In this document: one piece after another, positions 24,653 through 32,951 of the stretch
Numbering within the stretch: the first letter of the stretch is position 1
Layout: every line of letters starts with the position of its first letter
Origin: Kribbella capetownensis
Lineage (GTDB): Bacteria; Actinomycetota; Actinomycetes; Propionibacteriales; Kribbellaceae
Direction: 5' to 3'
DNA: 64,000 bases
NCBI RefSeq assembly: GCF_004331485.1
Contig: NZ_SJKD01000002.1
Location: forward strand, 806,001-870,000
The notes under the pieces: generated by a model
What the model was told of the DNA's origin: nothing
Databases searched by the model: none
What the model saw: only the letters and a program-made list of their open reading frames with translations
Made by a program: the position numbers and the translations under genes

Positions 24653-25351
24653 TCAGCGGCCCTTCATGGCCTGCCTGGCGCCCTTGAGGCTGGTCGGCAC
24701 CGGACCCTTCGGCATCGGCACCTGCGGGCGGACGGCGTCCAGCGCCTTCAGCCGCTGCAGCAGGTCGGTGATCTCGGACGGCTGCAGCGCCTGGGGCAGC
24801 TTCATCACGTGCTTGGTGAGCTTGCGGATGTCGATCTCGTCCTCGCCCTGCCCGGCCACGATCTGGATCACCGGCGCGCCACCGGCCACCCGGTTGTGCT
24901 TCTTGCCCTCGGCGGCGAGGAGGTTCTTCACCCGGCTCGCCTGCCCCTCGCCGACCAGCACGATGCCGGGCCGGCCGACGACCCGGTGCACGATGTCGGC
25001 GTTCTTGGTGACCGCGACGGCGGGCGTCACGGTCCAGCCGCGGCGCAGGGTCTGCAGCGCGGACGCGGCCGCACCGGCCTGGCCCTCGATCTGGCTGTAC
25101 GCCGCCTTCTCGACCCTGCGGCCGAAGATGATCGTGGCGGCGAGGAAGCCGAGCGCGACACCGAGCGGGATCCAGATCATCAGCGGCCCGACCAGCAGCC
25201 CGACCACCACGAAGACGGCGACGACGCCCAGGAAGATCCCGGCGAGCACCAGTCCGATCGTCGGATCGGACTTCTTGGTCATCTTGTACGCCGAGGCGAT
25301 CTGCTTGAGCCGACCGGTCTTCTTCTCTTCGGGCGCGTCGTTCTTGGCCAT
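24653..25351 (-). CDS. DUF4191 family membrane protein
   Basis: A 232-residue protein of the actinobacterial DUF4191 family. After a charged N-terminus (residues 1-28) come two adjacent membrane segments (about 33-53 and 57-78), then a soluble domain that ends in a basic tail (KGARQAMKGR). It follows lipA by 18 bp on the same strand, the arrangement usual in actinomycetes, so the two are probably cotranscribed. No enzymatic motif is visible and the function is unknown; a role near lipoate or cell-envelope metabolism is suggested only by conserved gene order. Confidence 0.88.
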   Translation of the reverse strand: MAKNDAPEEKKTGRLKQIASAYKMTKKSDPTIGLVLAGIFLGVVAVFVVVGLLVGPLMIWIPLGVALGFLAATIIFGRRVEKAAYSQIEGQAGAAASALQTLRRGWTVTPAVAVTKNADIVHRVVGRPGIVLVGEGQASRVKNLLAAEGKKHNRVAGGAPVIQIVAGQGEDEIDIRKLTKHVMKLPQALQPSEITDLLQRLKALDAVRPQVPMPKGPVPTSLKGARQAMKGR

Positions 25352-25369
25352 CTCTCCCGGATCCCTGTT

Positions 25370-26326
25370 TTAAGCGGTCTGTGCTGCGTTCCGGGTCGCG
25401 GCGTTCATCCGCGACTCCACAGCCTGACGGTACAGCCGACCGGCCCGGTACGACGAACGCACGAGTGGCCCGGACATGACTCCGGCGAAACCGATCTCCT
25501 CGGCCTCGGCCTGCAGCTCCACGAACTCCTCGGGCCGGACCCACCGCTCGACCGGGTGGTGCCGCACCGAGGGGCGCAGGTACTGGGTGATGGTGATGAT
25601 CTCGCAGCCGGCGGCGTGCAGGTCGCGCAGCGCCTGGCTGACCTCGTCCCGGGTCTCGCCCATGCCGAGGATCAGGTTCGACTTGGTCACCAGGCCGTAG
25701 TCGCGGGCCTGGGTGATGACGTCCAGCGAGCGCTCGTAGCGGAAGCCCGGCCGGATCCGGCGGAAGATCCGCGGCACCGTCTCGACGTTGTGCGCGAAGA
25801 CCTCGGGCCGTGACGAGAACACCTCGGCCAGTTGCTCGGGGACGGCGTTGAAGTCGGGCGCGAGCATCTCGACGCCGGTGCCCGGGTTCAGCTCGTGGAT
25901 CTGGCGGATCGTCTCGGCGTACAGCCAGGCGCCGCCGTCGTCCAGGTCGTCGCGGGCGACGCCGGTCACGGTGGCGTAGCGCAGGCCCATGGTCCGGACC
26001 GACTCGGCGACCCGGCGCGGCTCGTCGCGGTCCAGCGCCTCCGGCTTGCCGGTGTCGATCTGGCAGAAGTCGCAGCGGCGGGTGCATTGGTCACCGCCGA
26101 TGAGGAACGTGGCCTCGCGATCTTCCCAGCACTCGAAGATGTTCGGGCAGCCGGCCTCCTGGCACACGGTGTGCAGCTGCTCGGACTTCACCAGCTTCTG
26201 CAGTGCCTGGTACTCCGGGCCCATCTTGGCCCTGGTCTTGATCCACTCGGGTTTGCGCTCGATCGGGGTCTCCGCGTTGCGCACCTCGAGCCTGAGTAGC
26301 TTCCGTCCTTCTGGGGCGATCGTCAC
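25370..26326 (-). CDS. lipA: Lipoyl synthase
   Basis: A 318-residue radical SAM enzyme that inserts two sulfur atoms into octanoyl groups on lipoyl domains. The auxiliary cluster is bound by Cys residues in [12 protein letters not shown], the radical SAM cluster by CTRRCDFC, and the C-terminal RSSYRAG supplies the conserved Ser ligand; all are present. The length is normal. The targets are the E2 lipoyl domains (SucB at 42089-43987 is in this window) and the glycine cleavage H protein. The partner LipB is encoded at 38494-39210, about 12 kb away, instead of next to lipA. Confidence 0.97.
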   Translation of the reverse strand: MTIAPEGRKLLRLEVRNAETPIERKPEWIKTRAKMGPEYQALQKLVKSEQLHTVCQEAGCPNIFECWEDREATFLIGGDQCTRRCDFCQIDTGKPEALDRDEPRRVAESVRTMGLRYATVTGVARDDLDDGGAWLYAETIRQIHELNPGTGVEMLAPDFNAVPEQLAEVFSSRPEVFAHNVETVPRIFRRIRPGFRYERSLDVITQARDYGLVTKSNLILGMGETRDEVSQALRDLHAAGCEIITITQYLRPSVRHHPVERWVRPEEFVELQAEAEEIGFAGVMSGPLVRSSYRAGRLYRQAVESRMNAATRNAAQTA

Positions 26327-26382
26327 GACTCCAAGGGTACGCGGCCCAGGTCAGGAGCCATCCACCCGTAGGCTGATGAGCT

Positions 26383-27750
26383 ATGGCCACGCTTGAACTG
26401 GGTACGGCGCCCGCGGATGCGGAGCCTGGGACACCGCCCGGCACCGGGACGACTGTCCGGGGCTGGGTGCGGCCCGGGCCGACCGCGGCGCAGCGGCGTT
26501 TCGACGTACTGCTGGGCCTCGGGATGGCGGCCGCCGCGGTGATCGGCACCGAGCTGGCACGGGGCGCCTCGTCGACCCACGTGGACCTCGGGATCGGCGG
26601 AGTCGAGGCGTACGTGCTGAGCGCGGCGGTCTCCCTGCCGCTGTGCTTCCGGCGCCGGTTCCCGATTCCCGTGCTGCTGGCGGTCGCGGCGCTGTTCGTG
26701 GTCACGGGGGAGCGGGCGAGCTTCGCCTTCGCCAGCAACCTCACCACCCAGGCGTCGCTGTTCATGGCCATCTACGCGGCCGTCGCCTGGTCCCGGGACC
26801 GGCGGCTGATGAAGGCGGCGGTCGCGGTCGTCTTCCTCGGGATGTTCGGCTGGTTGACGATCAACTTCGTCAGAGCCCTGCGCAACAACGAGATCGAGGG
26901 CCCGAACCACGCGCTGCTCTCGCCGTACGTCTCCAGCGTCATCCTCACCGTCGCGCTGAACATCCTCTACTTCTTCGGCGCCTACTTCTGGGGCCGGACC
27001 GCGTGGGGCACCGCCCGGCAGCGCCATGAACTCGAGCAGCAGGCCACCGAGCTCGCCGCTCAGCAGGAGGCGAACGCCCGCCGCGCGGTGATCGACGAGC
27101 GGCTGCGGATCTCCCGCGAGCTGCACGACGTCGTCGCGCACCACATCAGCAGCATCGGCGTCCAGGCCGGCGGCGCCCGGCGGGTGATGGACTCCGACCC
27201 CGACGCGGCCAAGAACGCGCTGAGCGTGATCGAGAACTCCAGCCGTACGGCGGTCAACGAGATGCGCCAGCTCCTCGGCATGCTCCGTGCCGCCGACCCG
27301 GACGTCGACCTGGAGGCGCCGGTCGCCAAGGCGCCGCAGGCAGGCGCCGACCGGCTCCCGGCGCTGATCGCGGACGTGAACGGCGAGGGCCTGTCGGTCG
27401 GCTTCCACCAGATCGGCCAGCCGGTTCAGCTGCCCGAGACGGTCTCGGTGTCGGTCTACCGGATCGCCCAGGAAGCGCTGACCAACGTACGGCGGCACTC
27501 GACGGCGCGGAGTGCCCACATCACGCTGCGTTATCTTGGTGACTCGGTCGAGCTCGAGGTGATCGACGACGGCCGGCCCAAGCACGCGCCGGTCGGCAGC
27601 CGGCTCGGCCATGTCGGGATCCGTGAGAGGGTCGGTCTGCTCGGCGGCGAGTCCGAGATCGGGCCGCGCCCGGTCGGTGGCTTCCGGGTCCGGGTCCGGA
27701 TCCCGCTCGACCCGCAGAACCGCCCGCTGCAAGGAGGAGACCAGGCATGA
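26383..27750 (+). CDS. NarL-type two-component sensor histidine kinase
   Basis: A 455-residue membrane kinase. Residues about 45-210 contain five or six hydrophobic segments with short loops, so the sensed signal is probably in or near the membrane. The HisKA_3 box is RISRELHDVVAHHISS (phospho-acceptor near His248), and the ATPase domain has YRIAQEALTNVRRHS (N box), LEVIDDG and GHVGIRERVGLLGG (G boxes). A coiled stretch (QRHELEQQATELAAQQEANA) joins the two parts. It overlaps the response-regulator gene by 4 bp, so the two are translated together. The stimulus is unknown. It is divergent from lipA across 56 bp. Confidence 0.92.
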   Translation: MATLELGTAPADAEPGTPPGTGTTVRGWVRPGPTAAQRRFDVLLGLGMAAAAVIGTELARGASSTHVDLGIGGVEAYVLSAAVSLPLCFRRRFPIPVLLAVAALFVVTGERASFAFASNLTTQASLFMAIYAAVAWSRDRRLMKAAVAVVFLGMFGWLTINFVRALRNNEIEGPNHALLSPYVSSVILTVALNILYFFGAYFWGRTAWGTARQRHELEQQATELAAQQEANARRAVIDERLRISRELHDVVAHHISSIGVQAGGARRVMDSDPDAAKNALSVIENSSRTAVNEMRQLLGMLRAADPDVDLEAPVAKAPQAGADRLPALIADVNGEGLSVGFHQIGQPVQLPETVSVSVYRIAQEALTNVRRHSTARSAHITLRYLGDSVELEVIDDGRPKHAPVGSRLGHVGIRERVGLLGGESEIGPRPVGGFRVRVRIPLDPQNRPLQGGDQA

Positions 27751-28430
27751 CCGACACGGTGACCGAGCCGATGCGCGTCCTGCTGGTGGACGACCAGGAC
27801 CTGGTTCGCGCCGGGTTCCGGATGATCCTGTCGGTCGAGCCGGAGATCGAGGTCGTCGGCGAGGCCTCCGACGGGGAGAAGGCGATCGAGCTCGCGCTGG
27901 TCCTGCGGCCGGACGTCGTACTGATGGATGTCCAGATGCCGGGCATGGACGGGATCACCGCGACCCAGCAGATCGTCGCGGCGGACGCGGGCAAGGTCGT
28001 CATCCTGACCACGTTCGACCGGGACGACTACCTGTTCGAGTCGCTCGGGGCCGGGGCCAGCGGATTCCTGCTCAAGAACTCGGCGCCCGAGGACTTGGTC
28101 GACGCGATCCAGGTCGTGCACTCCGGTCATGCGCTGCTCGCGCCCGAGGTGACCAGGCGCGTCATCAAGCGGTTCACCGGTGGCGGCGAGCGGGTCTACC
28201 GCCCCGACCTGCTGGAGGACCTGACCGAGCGCGAGCGTGAGGTGCTCGGCCTGATCGCCCGCGGCCTGACCAACACCGAGATCGCCAACCAGCTGTACGT
28301 CGGTGAGGCCACGGTCAAGACGCACGTCTCCCGCGTGCTGCTCAAGCTGGGGCTGCGCGACCGCGTCCAGGCTGTCGTCTTCGCCTACGAGTGCGGCTTG
28401 GTCACCCCTGGCGACGACCCGACCGGCTGA
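27747..28430 (+). CDS. NarL/FixJ family response regulator
   Basis: A 227-residue regulator with an N-terminal receiver domain (phospho-acceptor Asp61 in VVLMDVQMPGMDG, conserved acidic pair VDDQ near residue 15, Thr in ILTTFDRDDY). The C-terminal LuxR-type helix-turn-helix is LTEREREVLGLIARGLTN followed by EIANQLYVGEATVKTHVSRV. It is the cognate partner of the kinase encoded immediately upstream. Its last 46 bp overlap the 3' end of the convergent LtrA-family gene, so strong transcription of one could affect the other. Confidence 0.95.
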   Translation: MTDTVTEPMRVLLVDDQDLVRAGFRMILSVEPEIEVVGEASDGEKAIELALVLRPDVVLMDVQMPGMDGITATQQIVAADAGKVVILTTFDRDDYLFESLGAGASGFLLKNSAPEDLVDAIQVVHSGHALLAPEVTRRVIKRFTGGGERVYRPDLLEDLTEREREVLGLIARGLTNTEIANQLYVGEATVKTHVSRVLLKLGLRDRVQAVVFAYECGLVTPGDDPTG

Positions 28431-29581
28431 CCGGCGACCACAGCGACCAGAGAGCAGACGGCGGCGGTCACCACGACAACGGCCGGTACGCCGATCTGCT
28501 CCGCCGTTAGCGGGACGACCGCGAGGACGGCGGCAGCGCAGAGGATCAGCGCGGGATGGATCACCCGGTCCACCTCGATCGGCTTGTGCACGGCCCAGAG
28601 CAGCACGATGAACGCGGCAGCAGGCACCGAGACCGAGTAGCCGACCGTCACGGGGGAGACCTCCATCTCGTGACCCGTCTGGACGGCCACCTCCAGTCCG
28701 GCGCCCAGCGCGGCCAGCGACGCGAAGACGCCGTAGTGGCCATAGCCCCAGCGGTACGACTGGTTGCGCCGCTGGCTGAGGCACTCTCCGGCCGGGTGCT
28801 GGAAGTAGAACCACCAGAGTGCGAAGAGCAGCACCAGACCGGCCCCTGCGACGACCAGGAGTGAGCCGCTGAACTCGCCCGCGGCCAGCGCATTCTGCAC
28901 GCCTCTGGTCGCTGCCAGCACGCTCTCGCCGAGCAGGATCAGCGTGAACAGGCCGTACCGCTCGGCGATGTGGTGCGGATGCCAGTTGGTCGGGTAGGTG
29001 CGCTCGGCCCAGCGCGGCACGGACAGCTCGAGTACGACCAGCACCAGGAACACCGGCGGGTTGGGACCACCGGTCAGCACCAGACTCAGCAGCCACCCCA
29101 CCTGCGCCACCGCGATCCCGATCGCGTAGCGGAGCGCCGTACGCCGACGGGTCGGGTCCTCGGCGGCCGCGCGCAGCCACTGGGCCACCAGTGCGAGCCG
29201 CATGACCACGTACCCGAGCGCCACCCAGCGGAAGTCCGAGTGCTTCGCCGCCTCCGGGATGCCGGCCGCGATGACCAGGACACCGCCCATCTGCACCATC
29301 GTCAGCAGCCGGTAGGCGACGTCGTCGGTGGCGTACGAGGAGGCGAACCAGGTGAAGTTCATCCACGCCCACCAGATCGCGAAGAACACCTCGAGGAACG
29401 GCACCACCCCGTCGGCGAGATGACCGCTCTCGATGCTGTGCGCCAGTTCTGCGGTGGCCGCGGCGACCGCGACCACCAGGGTCAGGTCGAACAGCAGCTC
29501 CAGCGGACTGGCGGTGCGGTGTGGCTCGTCGACGGCGCGGGCCGTCATCCGGGCTCTGAGCGGAGTGCGTTCTGCGGGCAA
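28385..29581 (-). CDS. LtrA-family (low temperature requirement A) membrane protein, copy 1
   Basis: A 398-residue protein with about eleven hydrophobic segments and the family start PHRTASPLELLFDLTLVVAV, a conserved FDL motif at the first membrane helix. A TTG at 29581 with AAGGAG 6 nt upstream is the best-supported start; an ATG at 29548 is 11 residues later. LtrA proteins were named from a cold-growth phenotype in Listeria; their molecular role is unknown. An ECF41-type promoter (GTCACA-N16-TGTC) lies 34 bp upstream and mirrors the one facing the epimerase gene, so this gene is probably part of the ECF41 sigma regulon. Confidence 0.85.
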   Translation of the reverse strand: MPAERTPLRARMTARAVDEPHRTASPLELLFDLTLVVAVAAATAELAHSIESGHLADGVVPFLEVFFAIWWAWMNFTWFASSYATDDVAYRLLTMVQMGGVLVIAAGIPEAAKHSDFRWVALGYVVMRLALVAQWLRAAAEDPTRRRTALRYAIGIAVAQVGWLLSLVLTGGPNPPVFLVLVVLELSVPRWAERTYPTNWHPHHIAERYGLFTLILLGESVLAATRGVQNALAAGEFSGSLLVVAGAGLVLLFALWWFYFQHPAGECLSQRRNQSYRWGYGHYGVFASLAALGAGLEVAVQTGHEMEVSPVTVGYSVSVPAAAFIVLLWAVHKPIEVDRVIHPALILCAAAVLAVVPLTAEQIGVPAVVVVTAAVCSLVAVVAGQPVGSSPGVTKPHS

Positions 29582-29614
29582 GGTCGGCTCCTTGTCGGTC
29601 CGGTCACCAACTGA

Positions 29615-29640
29615 GACAGGACAGTCTCCCGAACTGTGAC
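29615..29640 (-). promoter_or_regulatory. ECF41-type promoter of the LtrA gene
   Basis: On the minus strand GTCACA (29640-29635) is followed by a 16-nt spacer and TGTC (29618-29615). This matches the ECF41 motif TGTCACA-N16-CGTC except for one base in each element. It stands 34 bp upstream of the TTG start of the LtrA gene. Confidence 0.65.
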
Positions 29641-29649
29641 CGCCCGCGC

Positions 29650-29676
29650 TGTCACAACCGCGGTGTGTGCCCTGTC
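29650..29676 (+). promoter_or_regulatory. ECF41-type promoter of the epimerase-sigma operon
   Basis: TGTCACA (29650-29656), a 16-nt spacer, then TGTC (29673-29676) match the ECF41 promoter motif TGTCACA-N16-CGTC with one base changed. It stands 52 bp upstream of the epimerase start and would make the sigma factor autoregulated, as is known for the group. The divergent copy begins only 10 bp away. Confidence 0.75.
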
Positions 29677-29728
29677 TTAGCTGGCGACAGGAGTGCGACC
29701 AGCGCACCAGGAGCCCGAGAGGCGAACC

Positions 29729-30466
29729 ATGAAGATCGTGGTGATCGGCGGTACCGGACTGATCGGCTCGAAACTGGTCCGGCGATTCGAGGCGGACGGT
29801 CACGAGGCGATTGCGGCCTCACCGAACACCGGAGTGAACACGCTGACCGGCGAGGGACTGGCCGAAGTACTGGCCGGCGCCGCCGTGGTGATCGACGTGT
29901 CGAACTCACCGTCGTTCGAGGACACCGCCGTGCTGACGTTCTTCGAAACGTCCACCTCCAACCTGCTCGAGGCCGAGGCCGAGGCCGGCGTCGGGCACCA
30001 CGTCGCGGTGTCCATCGTCGGCACCGAGCGGCTCCCCACCAACGGCTACTTCCGGGCCAAGATCGCGCAGGAGCAGCTGATCAAGAAGGGCGGCATCCCG
30101 TTCTCGCTGGTGCACGCGACGCAGTTCTTCGAGTTCACCAACGCGATCGCGGACACCGCCACCGACGACGCCGGCAAGATCCACATGGCGCCGGTGAGCT
30201 ACCAGCCGATTGCCGGTGACGACGTCGCGGACCAGGTCGCCCGGACCGCGGTCGGCGAGCCGCTGAACGGCCGCCGGGACATCGCCGGGCCGGACCGGTA
30301 CCGGATGGACGACTTCTTCCGGAAGGCCCTGCCCGACCGCGAGGTCGTGACCGACGACCACGCGACGTACTTCGGCAGCGAACTGCTCGAGGACAGCCTG
30401 GTCCCGATCGATGACGTGACGCTGGGGCAGTTCCACTACCCGGAGTGGGCGGAGGCGCACCGATGA
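29729..30466 (+). CDS. NAD(P)-binding NmrA/SDR-like epimerase family protein
   Basis: A 245-residue atypical short-chain dehydrogenase. The Rossmann motif IVVIGGTGLIGSKLVRRF is at the N-terminus, and VSIVGTERLPTNGYFRAKIA corresponds to the region with the Tyr-x3-Lys-like pair (Y..AK). Such proteins bind NAD(P) and act as reductases, epimerases or redox sensors. In ECF41 loci the sigma factor is typically linked to a carboxymuconolactone decarboxylase, an oxidoreductase or an epimerase, and this gene fills that place. The start ATG follows GAGAGGCG, and the stop overlaps the next gene (ATGA). Confidence 0.85.
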   Translation: MKIVVIGGTGLIGSKLVRRFEADGHEAIAASPNTGVNTLTGEGLAEVLAGAAVVIDVSNSPSFEDTAVLTFFETSTSNLLEAEAEAGVGHHVAVSIVGTERLPTNGYFRAKIAQEQLIKKGGIPFSLVHATQFFEFTNAIADTATDDAGKIHMAPVSYQPIAGDDVADQVARTAVGEPLNGRRDIAGPDRYRMDDFFRKALPDREVVTDDHATYFGSELLEDSLVPIDDVTLGQFHYPEWAEAHR

Positions 30467-30705
30467 GCTCTGGCGACTTCCTGGAAGGTCTGGAGAGAGA
30501 GGTCGACGCCGACCTGGCCATGGTCGAGGCGGGTGCCCCTGCGGCCGACACCCCGCCGAGCGAGTGGCTGGTGGACCCGGAAGAGGTTGAGGTCGAGCAG
30601 ACTGAGTACACCAGTCTGCTGGGCGCGATCAAGGCGCTCGAAACCGACCGGACGGATCCGGGCGAGGCCCCCACCGGACTCGACGACACGGTGCGGGGGC
30701 AATGA
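30463..30705 (+). CDS. Small acidic protein between epimerase and sigma factor genes
   Basis: An 80-residue, strongly acidic protein (MSSGDFLEGLEREVDADL at the start, VDPEEVEVEQTEYTSLLGAI in the middle). I recognise no family and no membrane segment. It overlaps the epimerase stop and the sigma-factor start by 4 bp each, so it is translated as part of the operon and its stoichiometry is probably linked to the sigma factor. The acidic character could suit a protein-protein or DNA-mimic contact, but no function can be assigned. Confidence 0.7.
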   Translation: MSSGDFLEGLEREVDADLAMVEAGAPAADTPPSEWLVDPEEVEVEQTEYTSLLGAIKALETDRTDPGEAPTGLDDTVRGQ

Positions 30706-31583
30706 GAGGAGTGACGGTGGCGGACGACCTCGAATCGGCCCTGGAGGTGTTCGAGGGCGTTCGCCCACGGCTGTTCGGGATCGCCTACCGGATGCTGGGG
30801 AGCGCCACCGAGGCCGAGGACCTGGTCCAGGACGTGTGGCTGCGGTGGCAGGCGGCCGACCGCAGTACGGTCACCAACCCGGCGGCGTACCTGGCGACCG
30901 CGACCACTCGGCTGGCGATCAACGCGGCCCAGTCGGCCCGGGTACGCCGGGAGACGTACGTCGGGCCGTGGTTGCCGGAGCCGGTCGACACCAGCGCGGA
31001 TCCGTACCTCGGTGCCGAGCGCGCTGACGCGCTGGAGTTCGCCGTACTGCTGCTGCTGGAGCGCCTGTCGCCGAACGAGCGGGCGGCGTACGTACTGCGG
31101 GAGGCTTTCGACTACCCGTATCCGCAGATCGCCGAGATCCTGCAGCTCAACGAACCGGCGGTCCGCCAACTCGTCAGCCGGGCCCGCAAGCACGTCACCG
31201 GCGAACGTCGTACTCCGGTGGACAGTGCCGAGCAGCGCAAGCTCCTCAGCGCCTTCGTGACCGCGGCGAGGTCGGGTGACCTCGCCGAGCTCGAGGAGCT
31301 GTTCGCCCCGGACGTGACCAGCGTCTCCGACGGCGGCGGGATCCGGAGTGCTTCCAAGCTCCCGGTGCACGGTGCCCAGACGGTGGCGAAGTACTTCCGG
31401 TCGTTCAAGGACCGCTTCTGGGTCGGGGTCGAGGTGGAGCTGTCGACCGTCAACGGGCAGCCTGCCGCGCTGCTGCGGCAGGACGGCAAGGTCTTCACGG
31501 TGCTGACCATGGTCGCCACCAGCGACGGCATCGAGCAGCTCATGTGGGTGATGAATCCGGCCAAGCTCGGACGCGTGGGGTGA
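30702..31583 (+). CDS. ECF41-group RNA polymerase sigma factor (SigJ-like) with SnoaL-type C-terminal domain
   Basis: A 293-residue sigma factor. Region 2 is at residues about 18-85 (LFGIAYRMLGSATEAEDLVQ), the linker carries WLPEP (90-94), region 4 is about 112-165, and a SnoaL/NTF2-like extension runs from about 175 to the end. WLPEP, DGGG (210-213) and a terminal NPDKL motif are hallmarks of group ECF41, whose extension works as a built-in regulator in place of an anti-sigma factor. Here the terminal motif reads NPAKL (285-289), so the key Asp is lost. The ATG at 30702 overlaps the previous stop; GTG codons at 30711 and 30717, the latter with GAGAGGA upstream, are alternatives. It probably transcribes the two promoters near 29615-29676. 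Confidence 0.92.
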   Translation: MRGVTVADDLESALEVFEGVRPRLFGIAYRMLGSATEAEDLVQDVWLRWQAADRSTVTNPAAYLATATTRLAINAAQSARVRRETYVGPWLPEPVDTSADPYLGAERADALEFAVLLLLERLSPNERAAYVLREAFDYPYPQIAEILQLNEPAVRQLVSRARKHVTGERRTPVDSAEQRKLLSAFVTAARSGDLAELEELFAPDVTSVSDGGGIRSASKLPVHGAQTVAKYFRSFKDRFWVGVEVELSTVNGQPAALLRQDGKVFTVLTMVATSDGIEQLMWVMNPAKLGRVG

Positions 31584-31942
31584 TGGAGTCCGTCGTACGA
31601 CGCTTCGCGGCGGCCTGTGCGGCGGAGGACCAGGAGGCCGTGCGGGAGGTGCTGGCCGCGGACGTCGTCCTGGTCAGCGACGGCGGCGGCCGGGTCCTCG
31701 CGCCCCTGCGCCCGATCCGCGGCGCGATCGAGGCCGCGCGGATCGTCGTCACGCTGATGTCGGCCGCCGTCTTGTCGATCGAGGAGATCAACGGCCGTCC
31801 CGGCATCGTCCTGCGCCGCAGCGGCCGGGTCGAGGCCGTCGCCTCGCTCGAGGTGTCCGGGCCGGTCATCACCCGGATCTGGGTCGTACTGAATCCGGAC
31901 AAACTGGCCCACTGGCTGGCGGCTGATCCGTCCCGCGGATGA
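31583..31942 (+). CDS. Free-standing SnoaL-like domain homologous to the ECF41 sigma C-terminus
   Basis: A 119-residue NTF2/SnoaL-like protein. It aligns along its whole length with the C-terminal extension of the sigma factor encoded just upstream: both have an FxxA(A/C)..(D/E) opening, VSDGGG (33-36 here) and a closing (V/M)xNPxKL. Here the terminal motif is the canonical NPDKL (104-108), which the sigma factor has changed to NPAKL. The start overlaps the sigma stop (TGATG). A tandem duplication of the extension is the simplest origin. It could bind the sigma factor in trans or compete with its built-in extension; this is inference. Confidence 0.8.
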   Translation: MESVVRRFAAACAAEDQEAVREVLAADVVLVSDGGGRVLAPLRPIRGAIEAARIVVTLMSAAVLSIEEINGRPGIVLRRSGRVEAVASLEVSGPVITRIWVVLNPDKLAHWLAADPSRG

Positions 31943-32069
31943 CACCGCCGATCACCCTGGAGGCCGACGTGCCCGCACGCCCGTCCTGACTAGCGTTGGA
32001 ACCGCTCCCGCCGTGGGAGCGACCGGCGTGCGCCCGGTCAGGGGCCGACGTGATGGGAAGCGGTGACGG

Positions 32070-32951
32070 ATGCTGAGGGTGGCTGGGCTCACTCGGCGGT
32101 TCGGGGATCAGCTCGCGCTGGACGACGTGACATTCGACGTCGTCCCGGGACGGATGACCGGATTCGTCGGGGCGAACGGAGCCGGGAAGACGACGGCGAT
32201 GCGGATCATCCTCGGGGTGCTGGCGGCGACCGCCGGCGAGGTGCGGTGGAACGACGCGCCGCTGACCCAGGAGGTACGGCGGGACTTCGGCTACATGCCG
32301 GAGGAGCGCGGGCTGTACCCGAAGATGAAGATCCGCGACCAACTGGTGTTCTTCGGCCGGCTGCACGGTATGTCCGCGGATCGTGCGGAGGAGCGCACCG
32401 ACAAGCTGCTCGAACGACTCGGGCTGGCTGAGCGGGCCACCGACGCACTCGAGACGCTGTCGCTGGGCAACCAGCAGCGGGTGCAGATCGCGGCCGCGCT
32501 GGTGCACGAGCCGATCGCGCTGGTTCTGGACGAGCCGTTCAGCGGTCTCGACCCGCTGGCGGTCGACACGATGGTGGACCTGCTCCGCGAGGAGGTGACG
32601 CCGGAGGTGCCGGTGCTGTTCTCGAGCCATCAGCTCGATCTGGTCGAGCGGCTGTGCGACGACCTCATCGTCCTGTCCAGGGGCAAGGTCGTCGCGGCCG
32701 GTCCGGTGGCGGATTTGGCCGCCGGCGCGGGTACGACGTACCGGCTCGTGGTTGACGGTGACGCGGGCTGGCTGCGCGACATCCCGGGCATCCAGGTCCG
32801 CGACGTGGCCGGCGGTACGGCGCTGTTCGACGTCGAGACCGACGGGGTAGGACAACAGATTCTTCAGCAGGCGATCACTCGCGGGCCGGTGCTCGAGTTC
32901 GGGCCGGAACGGGTGGCGTTGAGCGACATCTTCCGGGAGGCGACCCGATGA
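32070..32951 (+). CDS. ABC transporter ATP-binding protein (NatA-like exporter)
   Basis: A 293-residue ATPase with Walker A GANGAGKT (near residue 35), the ABC signature LSLGNQQRVQIAAAL, Walker B IALVLDEPFSGLDP and the switch His in VLFSSHQLDL. The C-terminal 90 residues are the extra domain of Nat/DrrA-type exporters. The partner permease gene overlaps its stop by 4 bp. Such systems export ions, lipids or antibiotics; the substrate here is not readable. Upstream, a 7-bp hairpin at 32003-32021 lies between this gene and the ECF41 operon and may separate the transcripts. Confidence 0.92.
   Translation: MLRVAGLTRRFGDQLALDDVTFDVVPGRMTGFVGANGAGKTTAMRIILGVLAATAGEVRWNDAPLTQEVRRDFGYMPEERGLYPKMKIRDQLVFFGRLHGMSADRAEERTDKLLERLGLAERATDALETLSLGNQQRVQIAAALVHEPIALVLDEPFSGLDPLAVDTMVDLLREEVTPEVPVLFSSHQLDLVERLCDDLIVLSRGKVVAAGPVADLAAGAGTTYRLVVDGDAGWLRDIPGIQVRDVAGGTALFDVETDGVGQQILQQAITRGPVLEFGPERVALSDIFREATR

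Noticed and set aside
32003..32021. Hairpin as a full terminator of the ECF41 operon
   Set aside because: The stem is only 7 bp and is followed by G/C-rich sequence without a T-tract.
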